Position numbers and translations under genes: made by a program. Positions 26,038 through 38,189 of a DNA stretch of 64,000 nt are shown one piece after another; positions within the stretch are counted from its first letter, which is position 1; every line of letters starts with the position of its first letter. The stretch is taken from contig NC_080423.1 in NCBI RefSeq assembly GCF_029873635.1, positions 89,387,191 through 89,451,190 of the forward strand, read 5' to 3'. The DNA comes from Malania oleifera. Lineage: Eukaryota; Streptophyta; Magnoliopsida; Santalales; Ximeniaceae. The notes under the pieces were generated by a model that was not told where the DNA came from, did not search any database, and saw only the letters and a list, made by a program, of their open reading frames with translations.

Positions 26038-27040
26038 TATAATACAAGGTAATGAGTATGATTTAAAATAAATTTAAAAAAAAAGCAACAAACAAATAAA
26101 AATTATAATTTCTTGTTAGATGAATAGACTGAGGTTTGGTTATGTGATCTTCAATAACAAGAATAATTAGTCGTGCTTTCAAGTGTATGTTTAGCTTTCT
26201 TCGGGGATGAACTTCCATTTGTATTTTTTTTTTAGCCTTCGAGGATTGTATTAGTCACTATCATGATCACTACCATCATGAGTAGGGCAACTTGATTTAG
26301 TAACGGAATGCACCCTTTTAAATTTAAGTGTTCATTGCATTCAAAATTTTTGTTTGGAAAAAAGAAAGAAACAAAAAAAGTGAATTTCTTTAAATTTTTC
26401 TTTCACTTTCCTAATGTTTTTCAAGTTTTGAACTGAGCCTATTTTCATTAGAGAAGAACTAAATGTATTTTAAAAATGACTTTAAACCTAAAATTTGAAT
26501 GTAAAAATTAAAGTCGTATCTCTACTCACTATTATTACAAAGGGATTCCCCTTTCTTCATATGATTTTTAAGACCCCAAAAATGCTCTTGCAACTTTCTA
26601 TAAGTATTTCAAAAATGCCCTATAACCACTTATAACTACTTTAAAAATAATATTTTTCTTTAAATTAATAACCTTCTATTAATTTCATATTTTGCTATAT
26701 CAAAATATATTAATTTTTGAAAAATAATATTTATTTTTAATAATTTGTTTTATCACCCTTTATTTATAAATAATAAATAATTATCACTCAAAAGTCGCGG
26801 AACACCCGCATTATACGTGCTTGAGCCTAGTAAGTTTAAACTAAAACTAGCCGTGGGAACTATTTGGGGTGGTGCTCTGAGACTCTCTATTTTTAAAAAA
26901 ATTTAAAAAATTATAAAAAAATGAATAATTAAATAGTAAAAATATAAATTGTAGATAGTTATAGGGATATTTTGGGATAATTATGAGCAATTATAGGGAT
27001 AATTTTGACAGAATTATAAAAGTATTTTAAGATAGTTGTA
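26038..27040. other. Intergenic, no gene seen
   Basis: AT-rich. No coding signal. The phrase TAGTTATAGGGATA and variants recur around 26955-27030, possibly an old short repeat. Confidence 0.55.
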
Positions 27041-27559
27041 GGTAAGGGTTGTTCATGGTTTGAACCGAACCTTTAGAAACTGAACCCAACCAAAATTTTC
27101 GATTTGGTGTTTTTGTGAATAGAAACTGATCCAAATCTTTTGGTTAGTCAATGGTTCGACTTGGTTATCCAATTCAAACCAATTTTTAAATCATTATAAT
27201 TTTTCTTTGAAAAAAAAACTAGATATTTTATCTGATTTAATGCGTGCATTTACATTTTACTTCTATAAATTAATCACCTAAAAAATATTTAATACATATT
27301 ACTTTGAAACTTTAAGACATGTAATATAAATTATAATATAGACATGTATAATATAAATAAATAATATATATTATAAATAAATACAAATATCAGTTTGGTT
27401 CGGGTAACCGTCAGTTCATGAACATAGAAATCGAAATTAAACAGAAAACCAAAAATCATAAAAGCATGAATCAAAACCGAACCGAGCAAATTGATTATCC
27501 GAATTTTTGGTTCAATTAAGATTGGATTGGATCAATTTTCAAATATTTTTGAAAAGTCC
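27041..27559. mobile_element. hAT-like non-autonomous element
   Basis: Flanked by identical 8-bp repeats TAGTTGTA (27033-27040 and 27560-27567), the size of hAT target duplications. The ends are rich in GGTTCGG / AACCGAACC phrases (near 27060, 27110, 27395, 27475), a pattern common in plant hAT-type short elements. Terminal inverted repeats are weak (GGTAAGGGTTGTTCA against GGACTTTTCAA). No transposase. The flanking repeat can be extended imperfectly, so it could be chance or a local duplication. Confidence 0.5.
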
Positions 27560-27567
27560 TAGTTGTA

Positions 27568-28140
27568 AGTAATTAAATGAGCATTTTGGAATAATTAATA
27601 ACAATTATAAGAATAAATTTGATATTTTCGAAAGATGACACCAAAGTGAGAATTTCCTTTAATTAAAATTAATATAATTTTATATTTTTTATTTGAATTG
27701 ACAATAATATAAATACAAAATCCAGCTCAGATGTCCCATACATAGGAGATAAAACAAGGGTTTTCAATTTTTCATATTATTGTTGTCTTTCTTACTTGTT
27801 GGGAGCAGTGGCAGAGTTGCAAACGCACGGGGACTTTTCACCCCACGGCGCAACTTCATTGACGTCGTTTTGCGATACCAATCCAGTGTTTTGAAAGCAT
27901 GTGGGCACACGAAACAGGAAAACGTAACGGCCAAAAAGAGGGACATGGCGGTCATTAAATTTGAGTCAATTCGGGCTGGGAAGGGCCCGGGTATTCGAAC
28001 CAGCAGAACGTTGGCCTGCAGGCTATCAATTTCCCCACCCACTAACTAGTTAGTATTTCCCTTCCATCAAGGGCTAAAAGCAGAAACTTCTTTCCCCGCT
28101 CAAACGTTTCAAATTTATAGTCATTATTTTTAAATTCAGG
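27568..28140. other. Upstream region of the WEB gene
   Basis: No gene recognised. GC content rises from about 27800. Two overlapping ORFs on opposite strands (27764-28049) have no domain and look like chance frames. A B-box-like GGTTCGAATACC lies on the minus strand at 27990-28001. Confidence 0.5.
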
Positions 28141-28162
28141 GGTGTTTATGGAACTCCACCGC

Positions 28163-28241
28163 CATAAATACCAAATAAGCGAAAAAAAAATGAAAATCAA
28201 ACGTACGTCTCTGTTCCTTTTCCCTCTCTCTCTCTCTCTCT
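28163..28241 (+). promoter_or_regulatory. Putative core promoter of the WEB gene
   Basis: A TATA-like CATAAATA (28163-28170) is followed by a pyrimidine patch with (CT)n at 28219-28240, a combination usual in plant promoters and 5' UTRs. The start codon is 204 bp after the patch. Start site not determinable from sequence. Confidence 0.4.
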
Positions 28242-28444
28242 GTTGGTTTCTGTATCTACTCTGTCTTCTCTGCGCACTCTGCGTTTTCCCCACTCCCAAA
28301 CATTGCTTTAATATTCTTGAACTCCGACATCACTACCGAACACCATCGCTCATCGTCTTCTTCTTCACATTCTCTGGAGCTTCTGTGTTTCTCCCTTCTG
28401 TTTTTGCCTGGCCAGAACCCCCAAATTAAAGGTTTCGAGTTTCA

Positions 28445-31400
28445 ATGGCCGAAGCCCTGGAAAGTAGTGCTCGAGCCGATTCGGGAACACCGGGGGCGGA
28501 AACGGGTCCTCAAACAGGTGATCGGAGGGAGCCGGTGGTGGGTTTGGATGACGGTGGTATGCCGGAGAAGGGCGGCTTCAGGGCAGAGATCGACACCTCG
28601 GCGCCGTTCGAGTCGGTGAAAGAGGCGACGAGTCGATTCGGTGGAATGGGGTTTTGGAGACCCCATCACGGAAAGCTTGAATCTGAGGTATTTCCCTCCC
28701 CAATTTTGTGTGTATTTTGGCGATTCTGGTATTACTGTCCTGAAATTTTAATCTCTTTTCCTTTTTGGGCTAGGGTGGGAATTTTAGATTCATAGTCCTA
28801 AAATCTATTCACATTGTTAGAAACGCGGATTTTTATTAATGAGAAATTTCTTCTAGTTTCTAATCCCAGCATTCTTTGATTTTAATTTTCCTGTTCGCTC
28901 GTCTGTTTTGCGTTCTTGTTATTGGCATCATATGTTTGATAAGTTTACTGGGAAACTAGGAATGGCTCTCCTTTGAGTGCTGTAAGAACCCACCTAAACA
29001 TTTGCTTTTAAAATGTTGGCTTGAAACTTGCTTTCATTGAAATTTGAAACATGTTCTAGGGAGGAACTTTTTATTTGCAGCGCCAAATTTCACTTAAAAG
29101 CTTACCATTTTGCAGATTGATTTTGCACTGGCAAATTTCGCTCACAACTTCATCTGTTTTGCTCATTGATTTTTGTTCAGTTCTTCGTTTAACTTATGGA
29201 GACAGGAATCGCACTAGGCATGTTGGGACACAAAATGTAAGAAAACTGAGCCAAATGTTGCACAATAGGGCGTTAATGTCCTTCACAAATAGGAATTTTG
29301 GGGGGGTGGGGGGTGGGGGTGTTTCTGTAAGATTAAATACGGGTCTTGGGATCTCCTTTTATATGCTTCAGTAGCTTTTCTAAGTAGGAGTTTTTGAATG
29401 CTCTCCAGCGTAATTAAAAATTTTTGAAACAATCACTGGCAAACTATTTAGGAATGACTGTTTGCTGTCTTCTCATTATTTGCGTGCCAACTTTCAACCA
29501 TAATACAGATGTTCTATAGCTGATTCTTCTTTTTTGCATTCTGTCATGAAGTTCTGTCCATGGCCTTGATCTACTTAATTTGTCTTCCTATGGAGAGTGG
29601 ATATGAGTTACAACTTGAGCTTTCCATTGTATCACATTGCAGACTTATTATGATTGGAAGGTCCTTAAATTGAATTTTTTTTTTTCAAAAAAAAGTTGTT
29701 ATATACGATGAGTGATACTCTATTATAGATTGATCGTGCATGCATGTGCTTTTACTTCTGTGAAAAACCTTAATTCCTGCAAACATTAACCATTTTCTAA
29801 GTTGAAGGTTAACCCAATGCTATGATGCTGATGCATTCCGGGTTTCTTGGTTCATCTTGGAGGTTTCATGTGACCAGTTTACTAAACTCAAGCCATGCGA
29901 GTCTTTTTCTCCCACCTACTAATTAACTTAGTGGTTTATCTCTCAAATGGAGCCAAAAACAATCCAGATTGTTAGTTTATTGATGTAATGACCATTGGGG
30001 CTGGTGGTACAATTTTTTTGCTTTACAAAAGACACCAGCTGAATGTAAAAGGATAGGCTCAATTACTTCAATGTTCTACATGTGTTATTCTGTCCTTGAT
30101 CATGTTCTTGAGATCTAAATTTTTTTAAAAAAAATTAATGGCAGCATTACATGGAGGATTTTGACATTGCAAAGCTAGAAGAACAAGCTGCAGATTTGGA
30201 GAAAGATCTGGCTATGAAAGAAAGAGAAGCACTTGAAGTCTTGAAAGAACTGGAAGCAACTAAAATGACTGTGGAAGAACTAAAGCTGAAGATACAGAAG
30301 GAAATGCCTGAAGTTGATGCAAGCATTGAGACAAATTGTGACGATAGGCACAAGAATCCTGCTGCCAAGGAAGTAGAAGAAAAGCGGGAGAACCTGGCGA
30401 GAGGCTATCAGAACTCGACTGGAGGTTTGGGGTGGTGCCCCTCTTCAACACCAGGTTTAATTTTAATGGAATTGAAGCAAGCTAAACTGAACCTCACCAG
30501 AACTACAAGTGACCTTGCTGACATTCGAGCTTCTGTTGAATCATACAACAAGAAAATAGAGAAGGAAAGAATCTCACTTGAGAAGACCCGCAAGAGGTTG
30601 ACTTCAAATTCCTTCAAAATTTCATCTCTTGAGGAAGAGCTAAGCCAAACCAGACTAAAGCTACAAGTGGCCAAAAATTCTGAGATTAATGGCATTTCTG
30701 ATTGCCCAACTGATATTTCAAGAGAGATGCAACGGTTGAGTTCTGAGGCAGAGCAATTTAAGAAAATGGGAGAAGCAGCAAAATCAGAAGTATTGAAAGC
30801 GATGTCAGAGATTGAACAGACAAGGACAAGGATAAAGACAGCTGAAATCAGGTTGATTGCAGCCAAGAAAATGAAGGAAGCAGCTAGAGCGGCAGAAGCT
30901 GTTGCTCTTGCAGAGATCAAGGCTATATCAAATAACGAGCACTCATCAGTAGTTTCTTTGCAAAAGCCTGAAGGAGTAACCCTTTCATTTGAAGAATATT
31001 CTTCCCTGACCCAGAGAGCTCAAGATGCTGAGGAACTTTCTAAGAAGAAAGTAATTGATGCCATGCTCCAAGTTGAGGAAGCAAATGTATCGAAAATGGA
31101 AATCTTAAAAAGTGTAGAGGAAGCAACACAAGAAGTCAAATCCAGTAGGAAAACCTTGGAAGAAGCTCTTGGCCGAGTAGAGGCTGCAAATAGGGGAAAG
31201 CTGGGTGTTGAAGAGGCACTTCGGAAGTGGAGATCTGAACATGGTCAGAGAAGGCGTTCCAACATACATAATTCAACTAAATTCAAGAATTCCCACCCAT
31301 CTCATCGTCGGAAGGATTCTCGTTTGTGTGACGTAAATGGACTGAATCTCGTTGGTGATGAGTCAAAGCCAGTTTTGAGGCCAACCATGTCGATTGGGCA

Positions 31401-31662
31401 AATACTAAGCAGGAAGCTGCTGCTAGCAGGGGAGTTTGAGATGGGGGCTCAAGAAAGAAAAAGCATGGGGAAACGAAAGGAGTCGTTAGGTCAAATGCTC
31501 AATAAACAAGATGGTGATTTACCCTCTTCTCGGAAGGCCGAAACAGATTCCAGTCATAAGCCTCTCCCTGCAAAGAGAAAGAAGCTTGGGTTTGCTCATT
31601 TCTCAGTTCTTTTGAAAAAGCAGAGCAAGAAAAAGAAGCAGCCGACTCCAAATTCTAGTTGA
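28445..31662 (+). CDS. WEB-family (DUF827) coiled-coil protein, two exons
   Basis: Exon 1 is 28445-28687 and exon 2 is 30145-31662, with a GT-AG intron of 1,457 bp in phase 0; together they encode 586 residues. The WEB family includes WEB1 and PMI2, which regulate the speed of light-driven chloroplast movement through actin; many members are uncharacterised, and this one resembles the shorter At2g40480-like group. Visible features: low-complexity N-terminus; FESVKEA at residues 55-61, the family's N-terminal signature; long heptad-rich coiled coil from about 84 to 440, with SFEEYSSL near 361; basic linker; SIGQILSRKLL near 497; a lysine-rich C-terminus that could serve as a nuclear signal. 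The ATG follows a clear CT-rich leader and has no in-frame upstream start. The frame is uninterrupted and the codon use is gene-like, unlike its repeat-filled neighbours. I am confident of family and structure, not of function. Confidence 0.9.
29300..29319 (+). repeat. Intronic G-run, possible G-quadruplex
   Basis: Three consecutive runs of 7, 6 and 5 guanines separated by single T residues inside the WEB intron, on the sense strand. The runs can supply four G-triplets with short loops. Confidence 0.7.
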
Positions 31663-32100
31663 TGCTCTGGTAGATCAATTGATTCATGTTGAGAACTGAC
31701 TTCTAATCTTTTGTAAGGTCGTTGCCCTTCATCATCTTCCTCCTGGTTTCCCCTTATTTTGTTCTTTCCTTATTTGGACTTATTGCTTTGGTTGTTTCCA
31801 CTTCCCTCATCCCTCTCTTTCAGATAGTATTTTCCTTGGTTGTTTAGAAGATGCTTGCTATTTCCATAATATGTTGCCTTCACTGAGGCTAGGCATGTAA
31901 TGTTCTTCTCTAAACTCTTCTGAAGTAGAATATGCTGGTACATGCTGTAACTGTTTTAACGTAGGCTTGTATTTCTCTGTTGTTTTGGAGATGTTGCCAT
32001 TTCTATAATATGTAGCCTCCACCGAGGCCGGCAATGTAATGTAATATCTTCTCAAATAGTTTCTGCTGGTAAATGCTGAAATTATTAACGCAGTTTGTAC
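31663..32100 (+). other. WEB gene 3' region with imperfect tandem duplication
   Basis: Two diverged copies of a unit of about 131-139 bp: roughly 31829-31966 and 31969-32100. Shared phrases include ATAATATGT(T/A)GCC, (C/A)GAGGC, GGCATGTAATG / GGCAATGTAATG and TGCTGGTA. The AATGTAAT phrase in both copies could act as a near-upstream poly(A) element, giving two possible transcript ends. Confidence 0.6.
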
Positions 32101-33010
32101 AATGGATGAAAGAGGTAATCGGCGGTGGTCATGGTAATCTCAATTTTTACATGGTTATAGATCGAAACACAGTTACTTGATGCTCAAAGCGAACATAATC
32201 ATATGACAATTCCCTTTTCATCTGATGTAATCAAACCTATATTTGGGAGAAGCTTCGATTTAGATTTGTACAAATTTAAACAAAGATAAAATTATATTGA
32301 ATTTTGTTCTAATCAATTCAAATTTAAATCCAAAGTTTGAAATTTATACTCTTAAATGCAATATGGGCTTTTTTCACAAGTTGTTTTAAGTACTTATGGG
32401 TAACTATGTGCTTTACCCAATTAGTTTTTTGGATAAAATTTATTCATACCTGCAAGGGTATTTGAAAATGACTGGAACTTTATGTTTGGAGAAGTATTAG
32501 ATTTGGATTTGGATAAGATATACTATGAAATTGTGTTAAAATATGTCAAAATTTATTTAAATTCAAATTAAAAATTTGAAATCTATGTTCTCAAATAGAG
32601 TCATTAAAATTCAAAAAAACGTATCCAAAAAATTGCATTCACAAAATTGTACCCAAATTTTTTTTCTTTTTTTTCCAAATGAAAACAAAATATTGTATTA
32701 TGCATAATTTTGTATTCATGGATGGCAATGTTTAGCCTCAAGCAACAATGTCTGCAGGCAGTCTATTACTTAACGTCTATTCATCCAACGAGGGGTTTGT
32801 GAGTTCCATTTCTTTTAATAAGGCTTATTGACCATTTTTTTTTTTTTTTTGGGGTCATTTTTGCAGCATTTTCATTTCTAGTAGATTAGTTTCTTTTGAT
32901 TAAATAAAATCCTCAAAAACTCCCTTAATTATTTTCATTTAAGTCTTAAGAAACTAGAAAATAAAAAAATGTACTTCTTTGAGTACCAAAATGTGAAAAA
33001 AGATCATTCT
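32101..33010. other. Intergenic, no gene seen
   Basis: AT-rich with T-runs at about 32660-32675 and 32836-32851. No ORF of note. Confidence 0.6.
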
Positions 33011-34870
33011 TCCCTTTTTATTTTTTATTTTTTATTTTTACTAAAAGAGGACATCACCTCCATTTATTTATTAATATATCCTCACTTTTGGCAGAGGAAT
33101 ACCGTGGTTACATGATAAAACAAAATGAAGAGTACAGAGAAACTCTCCCAAAAACCAACATTAGCAACCAACCAAACTAGGACAACAAAACAAAACATAA
33201 CTAACAAAGAAGATAAAAATATAAACACAACAAAAAACAAATCCAAAATTCACCAACCGAAACTCTAAAGTTGAACTAATGACGAACGGAAATGAGACCT
33301 CGCCTATTTATCTGAAAAATACCTTTCAGATAACGTGGTAAAAGCTGTTGTTCTTTGTAAATTATATTATTTCTCATTTCTCCTTCTTTAACAAGAAAAT
33401 CAGCCGCATTATTGCCTTCCCTATATTGATGCATTACCATGACTTTCACTCCTTCTAACTCCACCACGAGCTCCTCCCAAAATTCCCAAAGATACCACAA
33501 AGTACATTTACCATTCCGGAATCAATCACCTACAATTCGCGAGTCACTTTCAATAATCACATTAAAATAATGCAAACGTTTGCACAAACGGATTCCTTCT
33601 CTGATTGCTTTTAATTCCGTACTATTATTCGTATCATTGCCAAAATAACTTGAAAAAACCGCTTGTACCATGTCATGGCAATCCCGAATAATTCATCCAC
33701 CTCCTGAAGTACCCGGATTGCCCCTACAACTCTCATCTCAATTAAGTTTTATCTACCCTACTGGAGGTTTAACCCACGAAACAATTTTTCCAGACCTGTC
33801 GCAAACTCCCTAATGCTTAATTTGAAACTCATTCAAAATCTTAATGTCTGACTTCTTTAATTTTTGAAAAGAATTGGTGCTCTCAACAATAAAACTAACT
33901 CAGAATTGAACACTTCTCTACATCTGATCTGCACTTTGATAAACTCCTTCCATTCTCACTTTACATCTTCGATTCCAGAGACACCACGTAATCAAACACG
34001 GAATCAACCAGATTAAAATACCTTTAATAGACAATTTTTGAGCATAGTGGAACCAATTTGAATTTTGTTTTTCCAGGGAAGGAATTGTTGGAAAGGAATC
34101 CCCAACGCCACACTAGGCCGATGCCAAACCTCTAAAGCCACCTCACCTAAAGAAAGAATATGATCAATGTTTTCCTAACTTCTCTAAACGCAACAATCAC
34201 AAGCTGAAACCACCGATATTCCTTGAGCCTGAATTCTATCATATACAACCAAGCATCTAAACCAGGCTCTCCATAAACACATTGAGATTCTTTTGGGCAA
34301 TAAAGAATGTCAAAACCAATCATTCCACACAAAATTATCACTTCTACTCCTTATTGCCTCCCAAGCCGTTTTTGTAGAAAAATTACCGTCAGGAGAAGGC
34401 TTCCAGACAAAAATATCTTACCCACTTTTACCCGCCGATACCTGGTGCAAAATTTCCATTATTTTATCAGCACCAACCAACTCCAGTAGTAAATCAGAGT
34501 TCCAATTATTATTCAGCCATTAATCCTTAATACACAGTTTCTTGTTCAAAATATCCTCAGTGCTCACAGATAACGGGCCTGATAATAGCCACCTGTCGAA
34601 CCAAAAAGAAGAGTTTCCACCTCTCACCAAAATTTTAACATTATCCATAACTTCTGGAATGGTGGCGATAATTGATTTCCAGAAGTGAGAGTCATTTGCT
34701 CTCCCCTTCCTTATTAATAAATGATCATTTCTGCAATATTTAGCCCTGAAAAATCCTACCCACAGATTGTTAGAGGTGAGCAATCTGAAGGCAAATTTCA
34801 TGAGAAGAGATTTCTGAACTTCCTTAAGATCTCTCAGGCCCAGACCCCCTTCCAAGGTAGGTTTACTTTC
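33011..34870 (-). pseudogene. LINE (L1-type) 3' half with RNase H, 5' truncated
   Basis: Read on the minus strand from 34870 downward: the end of reverse transcriptase (34520-34855, with GGLGLRDL and a W-rich zf-RVT lead-in such as WFDRWL), the zinc-binding region (34150-34340), then an RNase H domain of RVT_3 type (about 33280-33700) with GNPGTSGGG, NSTELKAI and ESDSR. It ends in an A-rich tail (T-rich plus 33013-33040). In-frame stops and shifts separate the parts. Loss of the 5' half is usual for LINEs made by target-primed reverse transcription. RNase H at the C-terminus is known in plant L1 elements. Confidence 0.8.
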
Positions 34871-35480
34871 CTTTCTCCCTTATCTTTTGATGGTTTCTCT
34901 GCCTCTCTAGGGACTTTACATTGTCTCATCCTCCCATCTCACCAAAAGTCAAAAATAAAAGTGTTTCTGTTCTTCATTGCTCGCACATACTACACCTTCA
35001 TCTTCTCATATGCAATCTTCACAACTCAACATATTCACATTTAGTCTTAATGTCACAAAAACCAATACAAAATCGACAAGCTCCACCTTCATGACTCATT
35101 CACCTGCAAAACACACCCAAAATCACCAAAATTCAATTACAAAACCTGATGTAGACATAAGAACACAACAAATTTAGACAAACTTCAAACTCAAATCACA
35201 AAACTTCACTTCCATTAAATTTGATCCAACTTTTCAAATCAAGTCTAGATGTTGGAGTTTATGGCGCATATTGAGTGGAACACATGCATATGGAAAGCAT
35301 GGTGAGGAAAATAAGGAAGCTGAGCTACAGGAAGAAACTGTTGACAGTTTGGTCGATGGTTGCATCGACAGTTTACCTTCAAGAGGCAAACCGTCGATGG
35401 TTTCAGTCTTTGCATCTCAGCCTTGGTATTAAATCATCAACAGTTTTAGTCACCGCAAATTTGAATTTTGAATCGGGAAG
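34871..35480. other. Unassigned; second half looks like LTR debris
   Basis: 34871-35240 has no recognisable content. 35252-35450 starts TGTTGGAG and carries four CCGTCGATGGTTT-like palindromes (35349-35440), resembling the palindrome zone of an LTR, but no LTR end, TATA box or pairing copy was found. Confidence 0.4.
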
Positions 35481-37730
35481 TATTGGTTTTTTTAGTCCGA
35501 TCTCTGTTTTGATGTTGATAAACACAAGCGGTTCTTATGTGTACTTTTAAGTGCGTGAACAAGTATAATTTAGGTCACACATAAGATCAAGAGGACATGG
35601 ATGCCATGACACGACTCAAAGCTCATATATGGCGTATTCCATAGAGTTAAAGAGCAAAGAAGAAAGAAAAAGACATTTGTGTGTTTACTTGTATATGCAT
35701 TTACTATTATATCTTTGGTCTGTAATAATGCATGTATCTGCATGATGTGCTTAAGTGCTAAGAACGACCATAAATAGACCCTAGGGACCAACACATCTCA
35801 CCAAAAATATTTTTCTAAATAGACTAAAATCATACAAAGCTTTTGGAATAGCTTTAGGGTCAAAATCGAGGCTAAACGAAGTTTACAAAAACTTTGGTCG
35901 ACCAATGCCGAATTTTTTTGGTGTCCTAAAGAAGACCTAGAAATGACCCTAGGTTACTCATACACGCACATATATATATGACTAAATGGAATGAGTGATT
36001 ACATAAGTGAAAAGAACCGAAATGCACTTAAGTTGCATGTTCAGTCGACCGTACTACTCAAGTGCAAATTCCCTCGGTCGACCGAATCGGGACTGGGTCA
36101 ACAATTTGACCACTGCTCGGTCGACCGAACTTGCCAGTTTATTCTCACCTGGTCGACCGAACTCCCTCTGAGTCAACTATTTGACCATACGATCGATCGA
36201 CCCCAAAACATAAGCCAACGCCCTAGTCGATCGAGTTTCCACGTGTGAGAACTTAACGCTCTGGTCGACCAAACTACTCAATTCAAATTGACCCGGTTGA
36301 CCGAACCACGCGAAAATGGAAAATTGCCCTTGGGAAACTATCGGGCGAATTTTGAACTGAAAGTTTGGTCGACCGAACTTTCAGTTCAAAATTTGCCCGA
36401 TCGACCGAACTCAATTACTTGGTCAATTGAACCTCGCGTCTGGTCGACCGAGCCTCTCAGGTTGGTGAATTTTTTACCACGGTAAAAAGAGATTATTTTT
36501 AATTAAACATCATTAATTTTTTGCTAAAATGACCTTCGTGTTCCCAACAGTCATAATTTTCACAAACTCTATAAATACCCCCTCATTACCCCAAATTAGT
36601 AATTTTGATTAACTCAAATCTTCTCTCTAATCTATTGATAATCATAGTTCCCCCAAAATATTTTTTATTGTTTAAATCATTCTTTTGGGGCAAAATATTT
36701 TAATCAAAATTTTCCAACTCTCTTTCACTTGTCTTATCTCGAAATCATTTTTAAAGAGAGTATTTTATTTTGGGCATTTTACTTGTATTTACATGCATAT
36801 ACTCTCACTTGTTATCTATTTTTTGAAAATCAATCTTTGAGAGTATTGCTTGCATTTCTCCCAGTTATTTATTTGATAAATATTTTGGGAGAAATTATTT
36901 TACAGCACAAATATTTTATTGAGTTTACATTTCTAGTTTCTCCAAATGTTCTTTATTAGCAAAATATTTATAGGAGAACATAATACTCATATTTTCATAC
37001 ATATATTTGTGCATTGACTATTTAGAAAAAGCACCCTTTACTCTACTGAGCTCAAATCATACCATAAGAGAGTGTATACATTTTTATAAGCGTAATGTGT
37101 ACATTCATGCTTATGTTTAGAAGTTGTTTTGTATGTACAAAAATGTTTTTATTGTAATGGTTGGGTTCATCCTATTAATTGAACTGGGGAGTCTCAGCCC
37201 CGTAAATGAGACCAGTTTCATTCAACCCGAAAATTGAACTGAGGAGTCTCAGCCCCGTAAGTGAGACTAGTTCGGCTCAACCTAGTAATTAAGCTGGGGT
37301 TTTCCTTACCCCGTAAGGAGAGGATGTAAAAGGCTTTTGCTCCGTCCTGTTAAGTGAGCAGGTATAGTGGAATCCTTGGAAGGTATGTCCAAGGCGGGGA
37401 CGTAGGCCGTATTGGTCGAACCTCGTTAACAAATCTGTGTGTTATTCTCTCTCTATCTTATTTAAATTCCTGCACTTAAATTTCAATATGTGTATACTTG
37501 TACATGCTTTGTTATAACCATCTTGCATGCACACAGAACTAATTTAAATGAGATAAGCAGCACACATGTATGTATGCACATATTGATAGCTTAATCGTTG
37601 TACGTACACGTTTTTAATATTGAATGAGATATGAACAGTGGTGAATCGGCATAATTATTTAAATTAGAAAAAAATGTTTTAAAACCTAATTCACCCCCCC
37701 CTCTCTCTTGAGATCACACAAATTCCAACA
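35481..37730 (+). mobile_element. Solo LTR, Sirevirus-type (GGTCGACCGAAC type)
   Basis: 2,250 bp with short inverted ends TATTGG...CCAACA (canonical TGTTGG...CCAACA). Flanks GGAAG (35476-35480) and TGAAG (37731-37735) agree in four of five bases, a slightly decayed target duplication. Contains a palindrome cluster, TATA box, a leader with repeated GGGGAGTCTCAGCCCCGTAA phrases (37180-37260), the conserved AAGGCGGGGACGTAGG segment (about 37390-37407) and the C-run before the LTR end. It splits an older sequence whose right part is the Copia LTR tail at 37736. Confidence 0.8.
36030..36577 (+). promoter_or_regulatory. LTR TATA box and GGTCGACCGAAC cluster
   Basis: About twelve palindromes between 36036 and 36453, five with exact GGTCGACCGA, the others one or two changes off. 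TATAAATA at 36570-36577 follows the last by 117 bp. Confidence 0.7.
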
Positions 37731-37735
37731 TGAAG

Positions 37736-38092
37736 ATAAGTAGGTTGGGGATTTCGAAAGATTTTCCTCCAGGGATTGCTACAAGGGTACTTGGGGAACT
37801 TTCTAAACCTTTTGTATGCGTAGGGTTAGCATATGAACAATATTATAACCCTTGTTTGATGATTGATAGTGAAAATTTAGCCGCTTGCTCCCGTGGACGT
37901 AGGAACGCAGCCGAACCACATAAATTCTTGTGTCGTGTGTTTTATTGCTTTGATAATTACCTATGTGTGATTGTGTTTTCGTATATTATTCATCGTTGGT
38001 TGTTGCTTTGCACGATTCGACCAATTTGTGTTTTCACTATGCATTGGTAATTTTTGCACAACACTAGAGGTATCAAAGCTATTGTTTGCAAT
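37736..38092 (+). mobile_element. Copia (Tork-like) LTR tail and PBS fragment
   Basis: CCCGTGGACGTAGG and GCCGAACCACATAAATTC followed by TTGTGTCGTGTG is the usual U5 pattern of Tork/Tnt-like plant Copia LTRs. Near its end GGTATCAAAGC (38069-38079) matches the methionine-tRNA PBS. The upstream part was displaced by the solo LTR and the downstream part by the Gypsy element, which inserted 13 bp after the PBS. Confidence 0.65.
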
Positions 38093-38189
38093 TGTAATAA
38101 GCCAAACTCACAAAAATAAAAGAAAATAAATAAAAGGTAAAAGGGGGAAAATAAAAGAAAGGGGAAAAGAAATTTAAAATGGGTATCAA

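Noticed and set aside
27764-28049. Overlapping 89- and 92-residue ORFs upstream of the WEB gene
   Set aside because: Opposite-strand mirror frames with no homology I recognise; more likely promoter DNA.
28142-28619. ORFs overlapping WEB exon 1 in other frames
   Set aside because: Shadows of the exon and CT-rich 5' UTR.
30408-30920. 170-residue ORF antisense to WEB exon 2
   Set aside because: Antisense shadow of a coiled-coil coding exon.
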